Of a stretch of DNA of 64,000 bases, positions 8,888-16,991 are shown piece by piece. Below the pieces are notes generated by a model. That model searched no databases. It was not told the origin of the DNA and saw nothing but the letters and a program-made list of their open reading frames with translations. Origin of the DNA: Bacillota bacterium (GTDB lineage: Bacteria; Bacillota; Clostridia; Christensenellales; Aristaeellaceae); NCBI GenBank assembly GCA_023444095.1, contig JAEZRP010000031.1, forward strand, positions 1 to 64,000, in the 5' to 3' direction. Numbering within the stretch: the first letter of the stretch is position 1; every line of letters begins with the position of its first letter. The translations under genes were made by a program, and so were the position numbers.

Positions 8888-9721
8888 ATGTCCGATACAA
8901 TCATCAGCGTGAAAGACGCGGTTTATAAATATGAGGGCGCGGAGGACGAGGCGGTCGCCGGCGTTTCCCTCGACATCCGCCGCGGCGAATTCCTCGCCGT
9001 GCTCGGCAGAAACGGGAGCGGGAAGTCCACCCTCGCGAAGATGCTGAACGCGCTCATCGTGCCGTCGGAGGGCACCGTCGTCGTCGACGGCATCGCGCCG
9101 GAGACGGAGGACAAATGCTACGAAATCCGCACGCGGTGCGGGATGGTATTCCAGAACCCGGACAACCAGATCGTCTCGACCATCGTCGAGGAGGACTGCG
9201 CGTTCGGGCTCGAAAACCTCGGCGTGCCCTCCGCCGAGATCCGGCGGCGCGTGGACGAGGCGCTTTCGACCGTCGGGATGGCGGACTTCGCCCTCTCCTC
9301 CCCCCACATGCTTTCCGGCGGGCAGAAGCAGCGCGTCGCGATCGCGGGCGTCGTTGCCATGCGCCCCAAGATCATCGTGTTCGACGAGTCGACCGCCATG
9401 CTCGATCCCGTCGGGCGGCGGGACATATTCGAGCTGGCGCGCAAGCTCAACCGGGAGGAAAACATCACCGTCGTCTGGATCACCCACTTCATGGACGAGG
9501 CCGCGAAAGCCGACCGCGTGGCGGTCATGGCCGAAGGAAGACTCGTCATGGAGGGAGAGCCACGGAACGTGTTCGCACGCGAGGCAGAGATTCGCGCGCT
9601 GGGACTGGACGTGCCGGAAATGGCGCGGCTGGCGGGCGCTTTGCGCAGGGCGGGACTGGACGTTACGGACGGAATCATGACTGTTACCGAAATGGAAGTG
9701 GAACTGTGCCGGTTGAGATAA
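8888..9721 (+). CDS. ecfA1: Energy-coupling factor transporter ATPase 1
   Basis: One of two cytoplasmic ATPases that drive vitamin or cofactor uptake by an ECF transporter. The 277 residues include Walker A GRNGSGKST (about 38-46), Q-loop VFQNPDNQIV, ABC signature LSGGQKQRVAIAG, Walker B KIIVFDESTAML and the switch His in VWITHFMDEA. In ECF ATPases the Q-loop NPDNQ is typical. It overlaps ecfA2 by 16 nt. The substrate-binding S component is not in this cluster, so it is probably a shared (group II) module. Confidence 0.93.
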   Translation: MSDTIISVKDAVYKYEGAEDEAVAGVSLDIRRGEFLAVLGRNGSGKSTLAKMLNALIVPSEGTVVVDGIAPETEDKCYEIRTRCGMVFQNPDNQIVSTIVEEDCAFGLENLGVPSAEIRRRVDEALSTVGMADFALSSPHMLSGGQKQRVAIAGVVAMRPKIIVFDESTAMLDPVGRRDIFELARKLNREENITVVWITHFMDEAAKADRVAVMAEGRLVMEGEPRNVFAREAEIRALGLDVPEMARLAGALRRAGLDVTDGIMTVTEMEVELCRLR

Positions 9722-10566
9722 GACATCTCTCACATGTGTATATGCGGGGCACGCCCTTTGAGACGCGGGCAATCGACGACATCAGCTTCACGATTGCCGA
9801 CGGCGAATTTTTGGGCATCATCGGACACACCGGGAGCGGAAAATCGACGCTCATCACTCATCTGAACGCCCTCATCAAGCCCGAGGAGGGCCAGGTGATC
9901 GTGAACGGGATGGACATCGCGCAAAAGGACGCTGACCTCGTGAAGATCAGGCGCGAGGTGGGGCTTGTGTTCCAGTATCCCGAATACCAGCTCTTCGAGG
10001 AGACGGTGGCAAAGGACATCGCCTTCGGGCCGAAGAACCTCGGGATCGGCGAAAGTGAAATCAGGGAGCGCGTGCGTGAGGCGATCCTTCAGGTCGGGCT
10101 CACAGAGGACATCGGGGACAGGTCGCCCTTCGAGCTTTCCGGCGGGCAGAAGCGGCGCGTCGCCATCGCGGGTGTGCTCGCGATGCGGCCCTCGGTGCTG
10201 GTGCTCGACGAACCTGCCGCGGGGCTCGATCCGGCGGGGCGGCGCGAGATGCTTGATCTCATCAAATCGATCCACCTGTCCGGGCGCACGGTCGTCATGG
10301 TCAGCCACTCCATGGACGACGTGGGCAGGCTGTGCGATCGGCTGGTGGTTCTCAATCGCGGGAAAATCGCCTACATCGGCACGCCCGCGGAGGTGTTCCA
10401 ACATCCGGACGAGCTCGACGAGATGGGCCTTGGCGTGCCCGCGTCCGTGCGGCTCGCCATCCGGCTTCGGACATGCGGCTTCGACATCCCTGAAAGCGTG
10501 ACGAGTGCGGAGGCGCTGGCGGACGCAATTTTACGGCATTTTGAGGGGAGGCGCGAAGGTGCTTAA
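9706..10566 (+). CDS. ecfA2: Energy-coupling factor transporter ATPase 2
   Basis: Second ATPase of the ECF module, 286 residues from a GTG start at 9706 that lies inside the end of ecfA1; the protein begins VPVEIRHLSHVY. Walker A is GHTGSGKST, the Q-loop FQYPEYQLFEETV is diagnostic of EcfA2-type subunits, the signature is LSGGQKRRVAIAG and Walker B is VLVLDEPAAGLDP. SD-like GGAAG precedes the GTG. The 3' end overlaps ecfT by 8 nt. The reading frame extends far upstream but only as shadow of ecfA1. Confidence 0.93.
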   Translation: MPVEIRHLSHVYMRGTPFETRAIDDISFTIADGEFLGIIGHTGSGKSTLITHLNALIKPEEGQVIVNGMDIAQKDADLVKIRREVGLVFQYPEYQLFEETVAKDIAFGPKNLGIGESEIRERVREAILQVGLTEDIGDRSPFELSGGQKRRVAIAGVLAMRPSVLVLDEPAAGLDPAGRREMLDLIKSIHLSGRTVVMVSHSMDDVGRLCDRLVVLNRGKIAYIGTPAEVFQHPDELDEMGLGVPASVRLAIRLRTCGFDIPESVTSAEALADAILRHFEGRREGA

Positions 10567-11368
10567 AAACATCACCATCGGACAGTACTTCCCCGGAAAT
10601 TCCGCCGTTCACAGGATCGACCCGCGCATGAAGATCGCCTTGACGGTCGTTCTTCTCATCGACGTGTTTCTGTCGAACGGGTTTCTCGGCTTCGCGCTCA
10701 TCTTCGGCTTCGTGCTCGCCACGGCGCGCTCGACGAAGATCGGGCTCAAGTTCATCGTGCGCGGCCTGAAGCCCATCCTGTTCATTGTGATCTTTACTTT
10801 CGTTCTGAACCTGTTCATGCAATCCGGCGGCGACGTCCTCTTCCGGTGGAAATTCATGCGGATTACGACGGGCGGCCTACGGACGGCGGTTTACATGGCG
10901 ATCCGGCTCATGCTGCTCGTCGTGGCGTCGCAGCTTTTGACGCTCACGACCTCGTCCCTCTCTCTCACGGACGGCATGGAGTCCCTCATGAAGCCGCTGA
11001 CCAAGATCAAATTCCCGGCACACGAAATCGCGATGATGATGTCGATCGCGCTTCGGTTCATCCCGACGCTCATGGAGGAGACCGACAAGATCATGAACGC
11101 GCAGAAGGCGCGCGGCGCGGACTTCGAAAGCGGGAACATCGTGAGGCGCGCGAAGGCGATGGTTCCGCTCCTGGTGCCTCTCTTCGTGAGCGCGTTCCGG
11201 CGCGCGGACGAGCTGGCGCTGGCGATGGAGGCGCGCTGCTACCGGGGCGGCGCGGGACGCACGCGCATGAACCGGCTCAGGCTCGCGCAGCTCGACGGCT
11301 ACGCCGCCTTCTGCCTGCTGCTTCTGACCGGCGCGATCTTCGCGCTGAACGCTTTCGGGATGCCATGA
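10559..11368 (+). CDS. ecfT: Energy-coupling factor transmembrane protein
   Basis: Membrane scaffold that joins EcfA1/A2 to interchangeable S components. The 269-residue protein has about five membrane segments and the two cytoplasmic coupling-helix motifs seen as three-residue AxG-type signatures: AQKARGAD and AMEARCYRGG near the C-terminal half. The N-terminal YFPGNSAVHRIDPRMKI is typical of EcfT. The GTG at 10559 follows GGGGAGG by 7 nt. Its TGA overlaps the ATG of truA. Confidence 0.92.
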   Translation: MLKNITIGQYFPGNSAVHRIDPRMKIALTVVLLIDVFLSNGFLGFALIFGFVLATARSTKIGLKFIVRGLKPILFIVIFTFVLNLFMQSGGDVLFRWKFMRITTGGLRTAVYMAIRLMLLVVASQLLTLTTSSLSLTDGMESLMKPLTKIKFPAHEIAMMMSIALRFIPTLMEETDKIMNAQKARGADFESGNIVRRAKAMVPLLVPLFVSAFRRADELALAMEARCYRGGAGRTRMNRLRLAQLDGYAAFCLLLLTGAIFALNAFGMP

Positions 11369-12144
11369 GGATCCGGCTCGACGTCGAGTACGACGGAACG
11401 AATTACGCGGGCTGGCAACGGCAGGAGAACGCGCGCGCGGTTCAGCAGGTGATCGAGGACGGGCTCGCGAAGCTTTTGAAGCGCCCGATCGTCCTGATAG
11501 GCGCGAGCCGCACGGACGCCGGAGTGCACGCGCTCGGGCAGGTGGCCCACTTTGACACGGACGCGCGGATCCCTGCAGATAAGTATTCGTACGCGCTCAA
11601 CACGCTCCTCCCGCCAGACATCCGTGTGCGGGCGTCCCGCGCTGTGCCGGACGATTTTCACGCGCGGTTCTCCGCCGTGGGGAAGAGATACCGCTATCAG
11701 ATCAGGTCGTCCCCGCACGCCGGGGCGCTCACGAGAAACACCCACGCGCACGTCGTCTACCCCCTGAACGACGATCTCATGCGGCGCGACGCCCAGGCGC
11801 TCCTCGGCACGCACGACTTCGGCGCGTTCGCCGCGAGCGGGTCGGTCGTGAAGGACACGGTGCGGACGATCTATTCCGTCGAGCTTTCGCGCGCGGGGGA
11901 CGAGTTGACGCTGTACGTCACCGGAAACGGGTTTTTATACAACATGGTCAGGATCGTCGCGGGGACGCTGATCTCGGTGGGTACGCGCAAGCTCGATTCG
12001 GGGGCGTTTGCGCGAGCGTTGGAAAGCGGTTCGCGGCTCGACCTGGGCGTGACCGCCCCGGCGCACGGACTGACGCTCATGGAGGTGTACTATGACGAAT
12101 CCCGCCTTCTGGCAGGTATTGGACGAACTGATCGCGAAAAGTGA
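11365..12144 (+). CDS. truA: tRNA pseudouridine(38-40) synthase
   Basis: Converts uridines 38-40 in the tRNA anticodon arm to pseudouridine. The 259 residues show the catalytic motif ASRTDAGVHA with the nucleophilic Asp, YDGTNYAGWQRQ at the start, KRYRYQI, and GNGFLYNMVRIVAGTL. The ATGA overlap with ecfT is common in Firmicutes, where truA follows the ecf genes. The usual TruA end is near LTLMEVYY; about 12 extra residues follow, and this tail overlaps the next gene by 53 nt. Confidence 0.96.
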   Translation: MRIRLDVEYDGTNYAGWQRQENARAVQQVIEDGLAKLLKRPIVLIGASRTDAGVHALGQVAHFDTDARIPADKYSYALNTLLPPDIRVRASRAVPDDFHARFSAVGKRYRYQIRSSPHAGALTRNTHAHVVYPLNDDLMRRDAQALLGTHDFGAFAASGSVVKDTVRTIYSVELSRAGDELTLYVTGNGFLYNMVRIVAGTLISVGTRKLDSGAFARALESGSRLDLGVTAPAHGLTLMEVYYDESRLLAGIGRTDREK

Positions 12145-12439
12145 GATCGTGATCGACCGCCCGAAGGGAACGCCCCATCCGAAGTACCCCGATCTCATCT
12201 ACGGGGTCGACTACGGTTATCTCGAAGGCACGCGCTCCATGGACGGCGGCGGGATCGACGTCTGGCGCGGGACGAGCGCGGACGCGGAGCTGACCGCTAT
12301 CATGGTAACGGTGGATCTCGTCAAGCGGGACAGCGAAATCAAGCTTCTGATCGGCATGACGGAGGACGAGATTTCGTACGTCGTTCATTTCCACAACGAT
12401 TCCGACCAAATGAAGGGGCTGCTGATTCGGCGTGAATGA
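12092..12439 (+). CDS. Short inorganic-pyrophosphatase-like protein
   Basis: A 115-residue protein. PDLIYGVDYGYLEGTRSMDG and GGIDVWRG resemble the family I pyrophosphatase core (YGxxYGYIP..DGDPxDV), and VDLVKRD could correspond to the later Asp pair. It is much shorter than the usual 160-180 residues, and the middle Asp of the DGDPxD metal motif is Gly here, so activity is doubtful. The start has a clear GGAGG, inside the end of truA. A small hydrolase or a non-catalytic relative are both possible. Confidence 0.55.
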   Translation: MTNPAFWQVLDELIAKSEIVIDRPKGTPHPKYPDLIYGVDYGYLEGTRSMDGGGIDVWRGTSADAELTAIMVTVDLVKRDSEIKLLIGMTEDEISYVVHFHNDSDQMKGLLIRRE

Positions 12440-12920
12440 AGGAACGACCAACGCCATGCGGCTCTTGCGGCAGGCGGGCATCCCCTTCTCGACCGCGTGC
12501 TACGAAGCGGACGAGGACGATCTGAGCGGCGTTCACGCGGCGGCGGAATTGGGCGTGGAACCGGAGCGCGTGTTCAAGACGCTCGTCGCGCGCGGCGAAA
12601 GAACAGGCATCTGCGTGTTCGTGATCCCGGTCAAAGAGGAGCTCGACCTGAAAAAGGCGGCGAACGCCACGGGAGACAAGAAGCTGGAACTGGTCCATGT
12701 GAAGGAGCTTTTCGCGCTCACGGGCTACGTGCGCGGCGGCTGCTCGCCCGTGGGCATGAAAAAGCGGCACCCGACCTTCGTCGACGAGACGGCAATCCTC
12801 TGGGATGAAATTTACGTGAGCGCCGGGCAGCGCGGGCGCCAGCTCGTCATCGCGCCCGGCGCACTCATTCTGTTTACGGGCGCGCGGGCGTTCGACCTCA
12901 CAAGGAGCGGATCGATTTAA
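12432..12920 (+). CDS. ybaK: Cys-tRNA(Pro)/aminoacyl-tRNA deacylase (YbaK/EbsC family)
   Basis: Trans-editing enzyme that hydrolyses misacylated tRNA. The 162 residues contain the conserved core FKTLVARGE, Lys-rich LDLKKAANATGDKKLEL, GYVRGGCSPVGMKK and the late AGQRGRQLVIAP, all hallmarks of YbaK. The GTG start at 12432 overlaps the stop of the preceding gene. Co-transcription with truA suggests a tRNA-quality cluster. Confidence 0.93.
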   Translation: MNEGTTNAMRLLRQAGIPFSTACYEADEDDLSGVHAAAELGVEPERVFKTLVARGERTGICVFVIPVKEELDLKKAANATGDKKLELVHVKELFALTGYVRGGCSPVGMKKRHPTFVDETAILWDEIYVSAGQRGRQLVIAPGALILFTGARAFDLTRSGSI

Positions 12921-12921
12921 T

Positions 12922-13437
12922 ATGGAAACGACAAAGCTCTTCTTCCCCATCTGGATGATGTTCGTGGTGCCCGTCTCGTGGGCGGCAATCATACCGGGCA
13001 CGTTTCTGATCGCGTTTTTGGGACTCCTCGCCTCGCTCTACCTCGCCCGGCCCTCGGACATGGAGCGCGGCGAAAGGCTGCGCGCCGCGTGGGCGGACGC
13101 AAAGAAGGGCATGTGGCGCGCCTGGATCAACCTTTGCGCGGCCTACGCCCTCGGAACCGCTCTGATGCTCGCGCCAGCGATCCTGACAGTCGGCATGGCG
13201 GAGACCAGCGCCGTCCGGCAGGCCGCGCTTGCGATCACGGAAAACATCTATCAAAGCGGTCTCGCGTTCCTGTGGACGGCGCTGTGCGTCGCGGGATCGG
13301 CAATGATCTCCTGGCTTCTCAACCGCGCGTGGACGTACAAAAGGACCTCGCTTGCGGACGTCCGGCGCGCCGCCGCCTGTCTCGCGTTCCTGACCGCGCC
13401 ATACCTGTTTTTCTCGACGTACAGGCTTTTCTATTAA
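12922..13437 (+). CDS. Membrane protein of unknown function
   Basis: A 171-residue protein with about four hydrophobic segments (about 7-40, 66-92, 110-133, 150-168) and a basic, polar stretch at 43-65. I recognise no family motif. It starts two bases after ybaK ends and is likely last in the ecf-truA operon. The frame fits local codon use (high GC at third positions), so I believe it is real. Function not assigned. Confidence 0.7.
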   Translation: METTKLFFPIWMMFVVPVSWAAIIPGTFLIAFLGLLASLYLARPSDMERGERLRAAWADAKKGMWRAWINLCAAYALGTALMLAPAILTVGMAETSAVRQAALAITENIYQSGLAFLWTALCVAGSAMISWLLNRAWTYKRTSLADVRRAAACLAFLTAPYLFFSTYRLFY

Positions 13438-13488
13438 TTCTGTTAATTGAATATTTACTTTATTAATCTGAACAACGCGACGGCGTTT

Positions 13489-13498
13489 ATGCTATAAT
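13489..13498 (+). promoter_or_regulatory. Extended -10 promoter for the IscU-like/GGGtGRT operon
   Basis: TG-C-TATAAT (13490-13498) sits in an AT-rich gap about 50 nt before the AAGGAGG of the next gene. No strong -35 stands at the right distance. The local drop in GC marks the promoter region. Confidence 0.65.
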
Positions 13499-13552
13499 CG
13501 CCTCATATGGAGTGTTCCGCCGCTCAGGCGGCATGAAAGAAGGAGGATTATC

Positions 13553-14245
13553 ATGCAGTATACTCCCGAAATTGAGGAAATGGTCTGCGTGGCCAAGGGT
13601 CCGAATCACGGTCCGGCGCCCATTCCCGAGGAGGGCAAATGGGTACAGGCCAAGGAGATCAAGGACATCTCCGGCTTCACGCACGGCGTGGGCTGGTGCG
13701 CGCCGCAGCAGGGCGCGTGCAAGCTTTCCCTCAATATCAAAAACGGCATCATCGAGGAGGCGCTCGTCGAGACGCTCGGCTGCTCCGGCATGACCCACTC
13801 CGCCGCGATGGCGAGTGAGATCCTGCCCGGCAAGACCATCCTTGAGGCGCTCAATACCGACCTCGTATGCGACGCCATCAACACCGCCATGCGCGAGCTC
13901 TTCCTTCAGATCGTCTACGGCCGCTCCCAGTCCGCGTTCTCCGACGACGGCCTTGCCATCGGTGCGGGCCTCGAGGATCTCGGCAAGGGCCTCCGTTCCC
14001 AGATCGGCACCATGTACGGCACCCGCCTCAAGGGCGCGCGCTACCTGGAGATGGCCGAAGGCTACGTGCTCTCCATCGCCCTCGATGAGGACGACCAGAT
14101 TTGCGGCTACAAGTTCGTCTCCCTCGGCAAGATGATGGACGCCATCAAAAAGGGCGTCGATCCCAAGGAAGCCTACGAGAAGAACATCGGCACCTATGGC
14201 CGCTACGAAGGCGCGGCAAAGCACATCGACCCGCGCAAGCAGTAA
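13553..14245 (+). CDS. IscU/NifU-like iron-sulfur scaffold-family protein
   Basis: A 230-residue protein whose first half resembles the IscU fold. GACKLSLNIKNGIIEEA followed by LGCSGMTHSAAMASEILPGK parallels the IscU pattern of a Cys after a Gly-rich turn and a second Cys in GCG/GCS before a helix, then GKT..EAL. Cysteines lie near 12, 49, 56, 77, 106 and about 182. The C-terminal 110 residues are extra relative to IscU (about 130 aa). SD AAGGAGG lies before the ATG. The gene is followed by a GGGtGRT-family gene 15 nt on, and the pair shares a promoter and terminator. Biochemical role is unproven. Confidence 0.75.
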   Translation: MQYTPEIEEMVCVAKGPNHGPAPIPEEGKWVQAKEIKDISGFTHGVGWCAPQQGACKLSLNIKNGIIEEALVETLGCSGMTHSAAMASEILPGKTILEALNTDLVCDAINTAMRELFLQIVYGRSQSAFSDDGLAIGAGLEDLGKGLRSQIGTMYGTRLKGARYLEMAEGYVLSIALDEDDQICGYKFVSLGKMMDAIKKGVDPKEAYEKNIGTYGRYEGAAKHIDPRKQ

Positions 14246-14260
14246 GAGGAGGTGCGAGAC

Positions 14261-15262
14261 ATGGCTCTGTTCGAAGGATACGAGAGAAGAATTGCTCAGA
14301 TCCAGCCCGTGCTCGAGAAGTACGGCTTCAAGGATTTCGAAGATCTCAAGGCCTACAACCTGTCCAAGGGCGTCGACTGCGACAAGATCGTGCGCGGCGT
14401 CCAGATGATCGCATTTGAAAACGCGGTCTGGGCCTACACGCTCGGCGCGGGTATCGCGCTCAAAAAGGGCGTCAAGACCGCCGCGGAAGCCGCCGAGTGC
14501 GTCGGCGAGGGCCTGCAGGCATTCTGCGTGCCCGGCTCCGTCGCCGACCAGCGCAAGGTCGGCATCGGCCATGGAAACCTCGGCGCGATGCTTCTGCGCG
14601 AGGAGACCGAGTGTTTCTGCTTCCTCGCGGGCCACGAGTCCTTCGCGGCTGCGGAGGGCGCGATCGGCATCGCCCGAAACGCCAACAAGGTGAGAAAGAC
14701 CCCGCTGCGCGTGATTCTCAACGGCCTCGGCAAGGACGCCGCGATGATCATCTCCCGCATCAACGGCTTTACCTACGTCCAGACGCAGTTCGATTACGGG
14801 ACGAGTGATTTGAAGGTCGTCATGGAGAAGTCCTATTCCGACGGTGAGCGCGCGAAGGTGCGCTGCTATGGTGCAGACGACGTGCGTGAGGGCGTGGCGA
14901 TCATGCACTTTGAGAACGTCGGCGTGTCCATCACCGGCAACTCCACAAACCCCACTCGCTTCCAGCATCCCGTCGCCGGCACCTACAAGAAGGAGTGCTG
15001 GGACATGGGCAAAAATTACTTCTCGGTCGCCTCCGGCGGCGGCACGGGCAGAACGCTCCATCCCGACAACATGGCAGCCGGTCCTGCCTCCTACGGCATG
15101 ACCGACACCATGGGCCGCATGCATTCCGACGCGCAGTTCGCCGGCTCCTCCTCCGTTCCGGCGCACGTCGAGATGATGGGCCTCATCGGCATGGGCAATA
15201 ACCCCATGGTCGGCGCGACCGTCGCGGTCGCCGTCGCGGTCGAAGAATCCGGGAAGAAATAA
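14261..15262 (+). CDS. GGGtGRT-family protein
   Basis: A 333-residue protein carrying the family-naming motif GGGTGRT (about 259-265), within FSVASGGGTGRTLHPDN. Other well-kept patches are HGNLGAMLLREETECFCFLAGHESFAAAEG, of which GHESFAAAEGAIG stands out, and RINGFTYVQTQFDYGTSD. The family has no settled function. The ATG at 14261 follows AGGAGGTG by 6 nt. It is cytoplasmic by sequence, with no signal peptide. Its partner is the IscU-like gene just upstream, which suggests a joint metal-cluster or radical-type role, but this is inference. Confidence 0.85.
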   Translation: MALFEGYERRIAQIQPVLEKYGFKDFEDLKAYNLSKGVDCDKIVRGVQMIAFENAVWAYTLGAGIALKKGVKTAAEAAECVGEGLQAFCVPGSVADQRKVGIGHGNLGAMLLREETECFCFLAGHESFAAAEGAIGIARNANKVRKTPLRVILNGLGKDAAMIISRINGFTYVQTQFDYGTSDLKVVMEKSYSDGERAKVRCYGADDVREGVAIMHFENVGVSITGNSTNPTRFQHPVAGTYKKECWDMGKNYFSVASGGGTGRTLHPDNMAAGPASYGMTDTMGRMHSDAQFAGSSSVPAHVEMMGLIGMGNNPMVGATVAVAVAVEESGKK

Positions 15263-15271
15263 GAAGGAAAC

Positions 15272-15302
15272 GCGCCGGGTGACTGTGTATCCCGGCGCTT
15301 TT
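15272..15302 (+). terminator. Terminator after the GGGtGRT gene
   Basis: GCGCCGGG (15272-15279) pairs perfectly with CCCGGCGC (15291-15298) around an 11-nt loop, then TTTT. It ends the two-gene operon. Confidence 0.85.
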
Positions 15303-15326
15303 CCATGTTCAAGGGGTGCATCCGTC

Positions 15327-15554
15327 ATGAGCTTTCTGACCGCGCTCGCGAAGTTTTCCAGGGTGATCGCGAAATACGAATACTATCCGCTCCTGATCGG
15401 CTTTGTGGGGCTCGGCTCGGCGATCGCGTACCACGACTCGTTCTATCGCGCGGTCGGCATCGCCGTGTTTTCCCTCTGCGCCATCCTCTCGCTCTTCGCG
15501 GCGCTTTCGAAGCTGCTGTGCAAGTGGGCGGGTATCGACCCCAAGATCAGGTAA
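15327..15554 (+). CDS. Small two-helix membrane protein
   Basis: A 75-residue protein beginning MSFLTALAKFSRVIAKYEYY, with two hydrophobic segments (about 21-37 and 42-64) and a basic end. It is preceded by AAGGGG. It lies 17 nt before the MATE gene and is probably co-transcribed. No family recognised. It may be an accessory membrane peptide, but nothing in the sequence shows this. Confidence 0.6.
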   Translation: MSFLTALAKFSRVIAKYEYYPLLIGFVGLGSAIAYHDSFYRAVGIAVFSLCAILSLFAALSKLLCKWAGIDPKIR

Positions 15555-15571
15555 GCGCGTGGAGGCGGGGC

Positions 15572-16897
15572 ATGCGAGCCGAAACCGAACATCAGGTGGC
15601 GCGTTTCGTCATTCCGGTGACGCTCGAAAACATGGTGACGGTCTTGATCGGCATCGTGTTTTCAACGCTCATGGGGAGGATTTCGTCGAGCGCGCTCGCG
15701 GCGACGAACACCGCGAACCTCATCGTCAGTCTCTACGTCGCGGCGTTTTCGCTTCTAAGCGTCGGCTCTTCCGTGCTCACCGCGCGGCTCATCGGCGCGC
15801 GGGAGACGAGGGACGCCTCTCGCACGGTCGAGCAGTCGATCCTCATGACCGCCGTGTTGTCGGTCGCGCTGACCGCGCTTTCCATGCTGGCCGCAACGCC
15901 GCTCATGCGGCTTTCCATGCCGAAGGCGGACGCGCAGCTCTTTTCAGAGGCCGTGCGCTACTTCCGCGTCGTCTCCCTTTCGATTCCGGGGTTCATGCTG
16001 TGGAACGTTCTCATGAGTGTTTTGCGCGCGAGCGGCAATTCCCGCGCGCCCCTCGCGACGGCGTTCGTCGTCAACCTTTCTCAAATCCTGTTTGCATACC
16101 TCTTCATCGTCGCCTTCCCTATGAACGTATTGGGCGCGGCGCTTTCGTTCGTGCTCTGCCGGACGATCGGCGGCGCGATGGCGCTGTTCCTCGCCATGCG
16201 GAGCCACGAGAGCTTCCATGTGCGCGCGCGCGATATCCTGCGTCCGCACGGGGAAACCATCCGGCGGATCGTAAAGATCGGACTGCCGACCACGTTTGAG
16301 CAGACGTTTATCCAGATCGGCTACATCATCGCGAACGCGCTTGTCGTGGGGCTGGGAACTGCGCAGGCGACGGTCTACAACGTCGCGAACTCCCTCAACT
16401 CCTTCGCGAACATCCCGCTCTCGATCTCAGCGGCGCTCGCGACCACCTTTGTCGGTCAGCTCATCGGCGCGCAGCGCCAGCGGGAAGCGAAACGGTTCGG
16501 GACCGGTCTGCTGTTCACGTTCCTGCCCATCGGCCTCGGGCTCTACCTTGTGATCGCGCTTCTCTCCCTCCGGCTCGCTCCCCTTTACACGAATGATCCG
16601 GGCGTAATTTCCGGCGCGAAGTCGGCGTTGTGGCTCCTCGTCTGGTATGCAGTACCCGTCGCGTCCGTCAACGTGGTCGATCCCTGCCTGCGTGCGGGCG
16701 GCGACGTGAAATTCGTGATGTTCCAGACGTTCGTCGGCGTGTGGCTCGTCCGGCTGCCGCTCACATGGCTTTTCGGCTACGCATTCGGGATGGGCATCTC
16801 GGGCGTCTACCTCGCGAACATCCTCGGGCTTTCCTGCCGCGCGGCGATCGGGCTGTTCCGGTACGGGCGGGAGAAATGGATGTACAAGAAAGTTTGA
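15572..16897 (+). CDS. MATE-family efflux protein
   Basis: A 441-residue integral membrane protein with about twelve hydrophobic segments in two six-helix bundles. MATE hallmarks include LENMVTVLIGIVFSTLMGRIS at the start, GNSRAPLATAFVVNLSQILFAY in the first bundle and KIGLPTTFEQTFIQIGYII opening the second, plus PLTWLFGYAFGMGISGVYLA near the end. Such proteins export drugs or metabolites using Na+ or H+. The ATG at 15572 has GGAGG 6 nt upstream. The open frame extends to 15305 but only as a shadow of the small membrane gene. Confidence 0.92.
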   Translation: MRAETEHQVARFVIPVTLENMVTVLIGIVFSTLMGRISSSALAATNTANLIVSLYVAAFSLLSVGSSVLTARLIGARETRDASRTVEQSILMTAVLSVALTALSMLAATPLMRLSMPKADAQLFSEAVRYFRVVSLSIPGFMLWNVLMSVLRASGNSRAPLATAFVVNLSQILFAYLFIVAFPMNVLGAALSFVLCRTIGGAMALFLAMRSHESFHVRARDILRPHGETIRRIVKIGLPTTFEQTFIQIGYIIANALVVGLGTAQATVYNVANSLNSFANIPLSISAALATTFVGQLIGAQRQREAKRFGTGLLFTFLPIGLGLYLVIALLSLRLAPLYTNDPGVISGAKSALWLLVWYAVPVASVNVVDPCLRAGGDVKFVMFQTFVGVWLVRLPLTWLFGYAFGMGISGVYLANILGLSCRAAIGLFRYGREKWMYKKV

Positions 16898-16906
16898 GAG
16901 CGTAAT

Positions 16907-16920
16907 CGAACATCAGTTTA
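16907..16920 (+). promoter_or_regulatory. LexA (SOS) box candidate upstream of uvrB
   Basis: CGAACATCAGTTTA matches the Gram-positive SOS box CGAAC-N4-GTTYG at all but the last base. It lies 31 nt before the uvrB -10-associated -35 region. Position before uvrB makes LexA control likely. Confidence 0.65.
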
Positions 16921-16937
16921 AATATGGCCGCTCCCGA

Positions 16938-16966
16938 TGTACATGAAAACACACTCGTGTTATAAT
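16938..16966 (+). promoter_or_regulatory. uvrB promoter
   Basis: TATAAT (16961-16966) with an upstream TG-T forms an extended -10; TGTACA (16938-16943) is a 4/6 match for -35 at 17 bp. A small inverted repeat AACAC-ACTC-GTGTT (16948-16961) overlaps the spacer and could be a second operator. Confidence 0.75.
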
Positions 16967-16991
16967 AGCAGGCATTGAGGAGGTGCATGCT

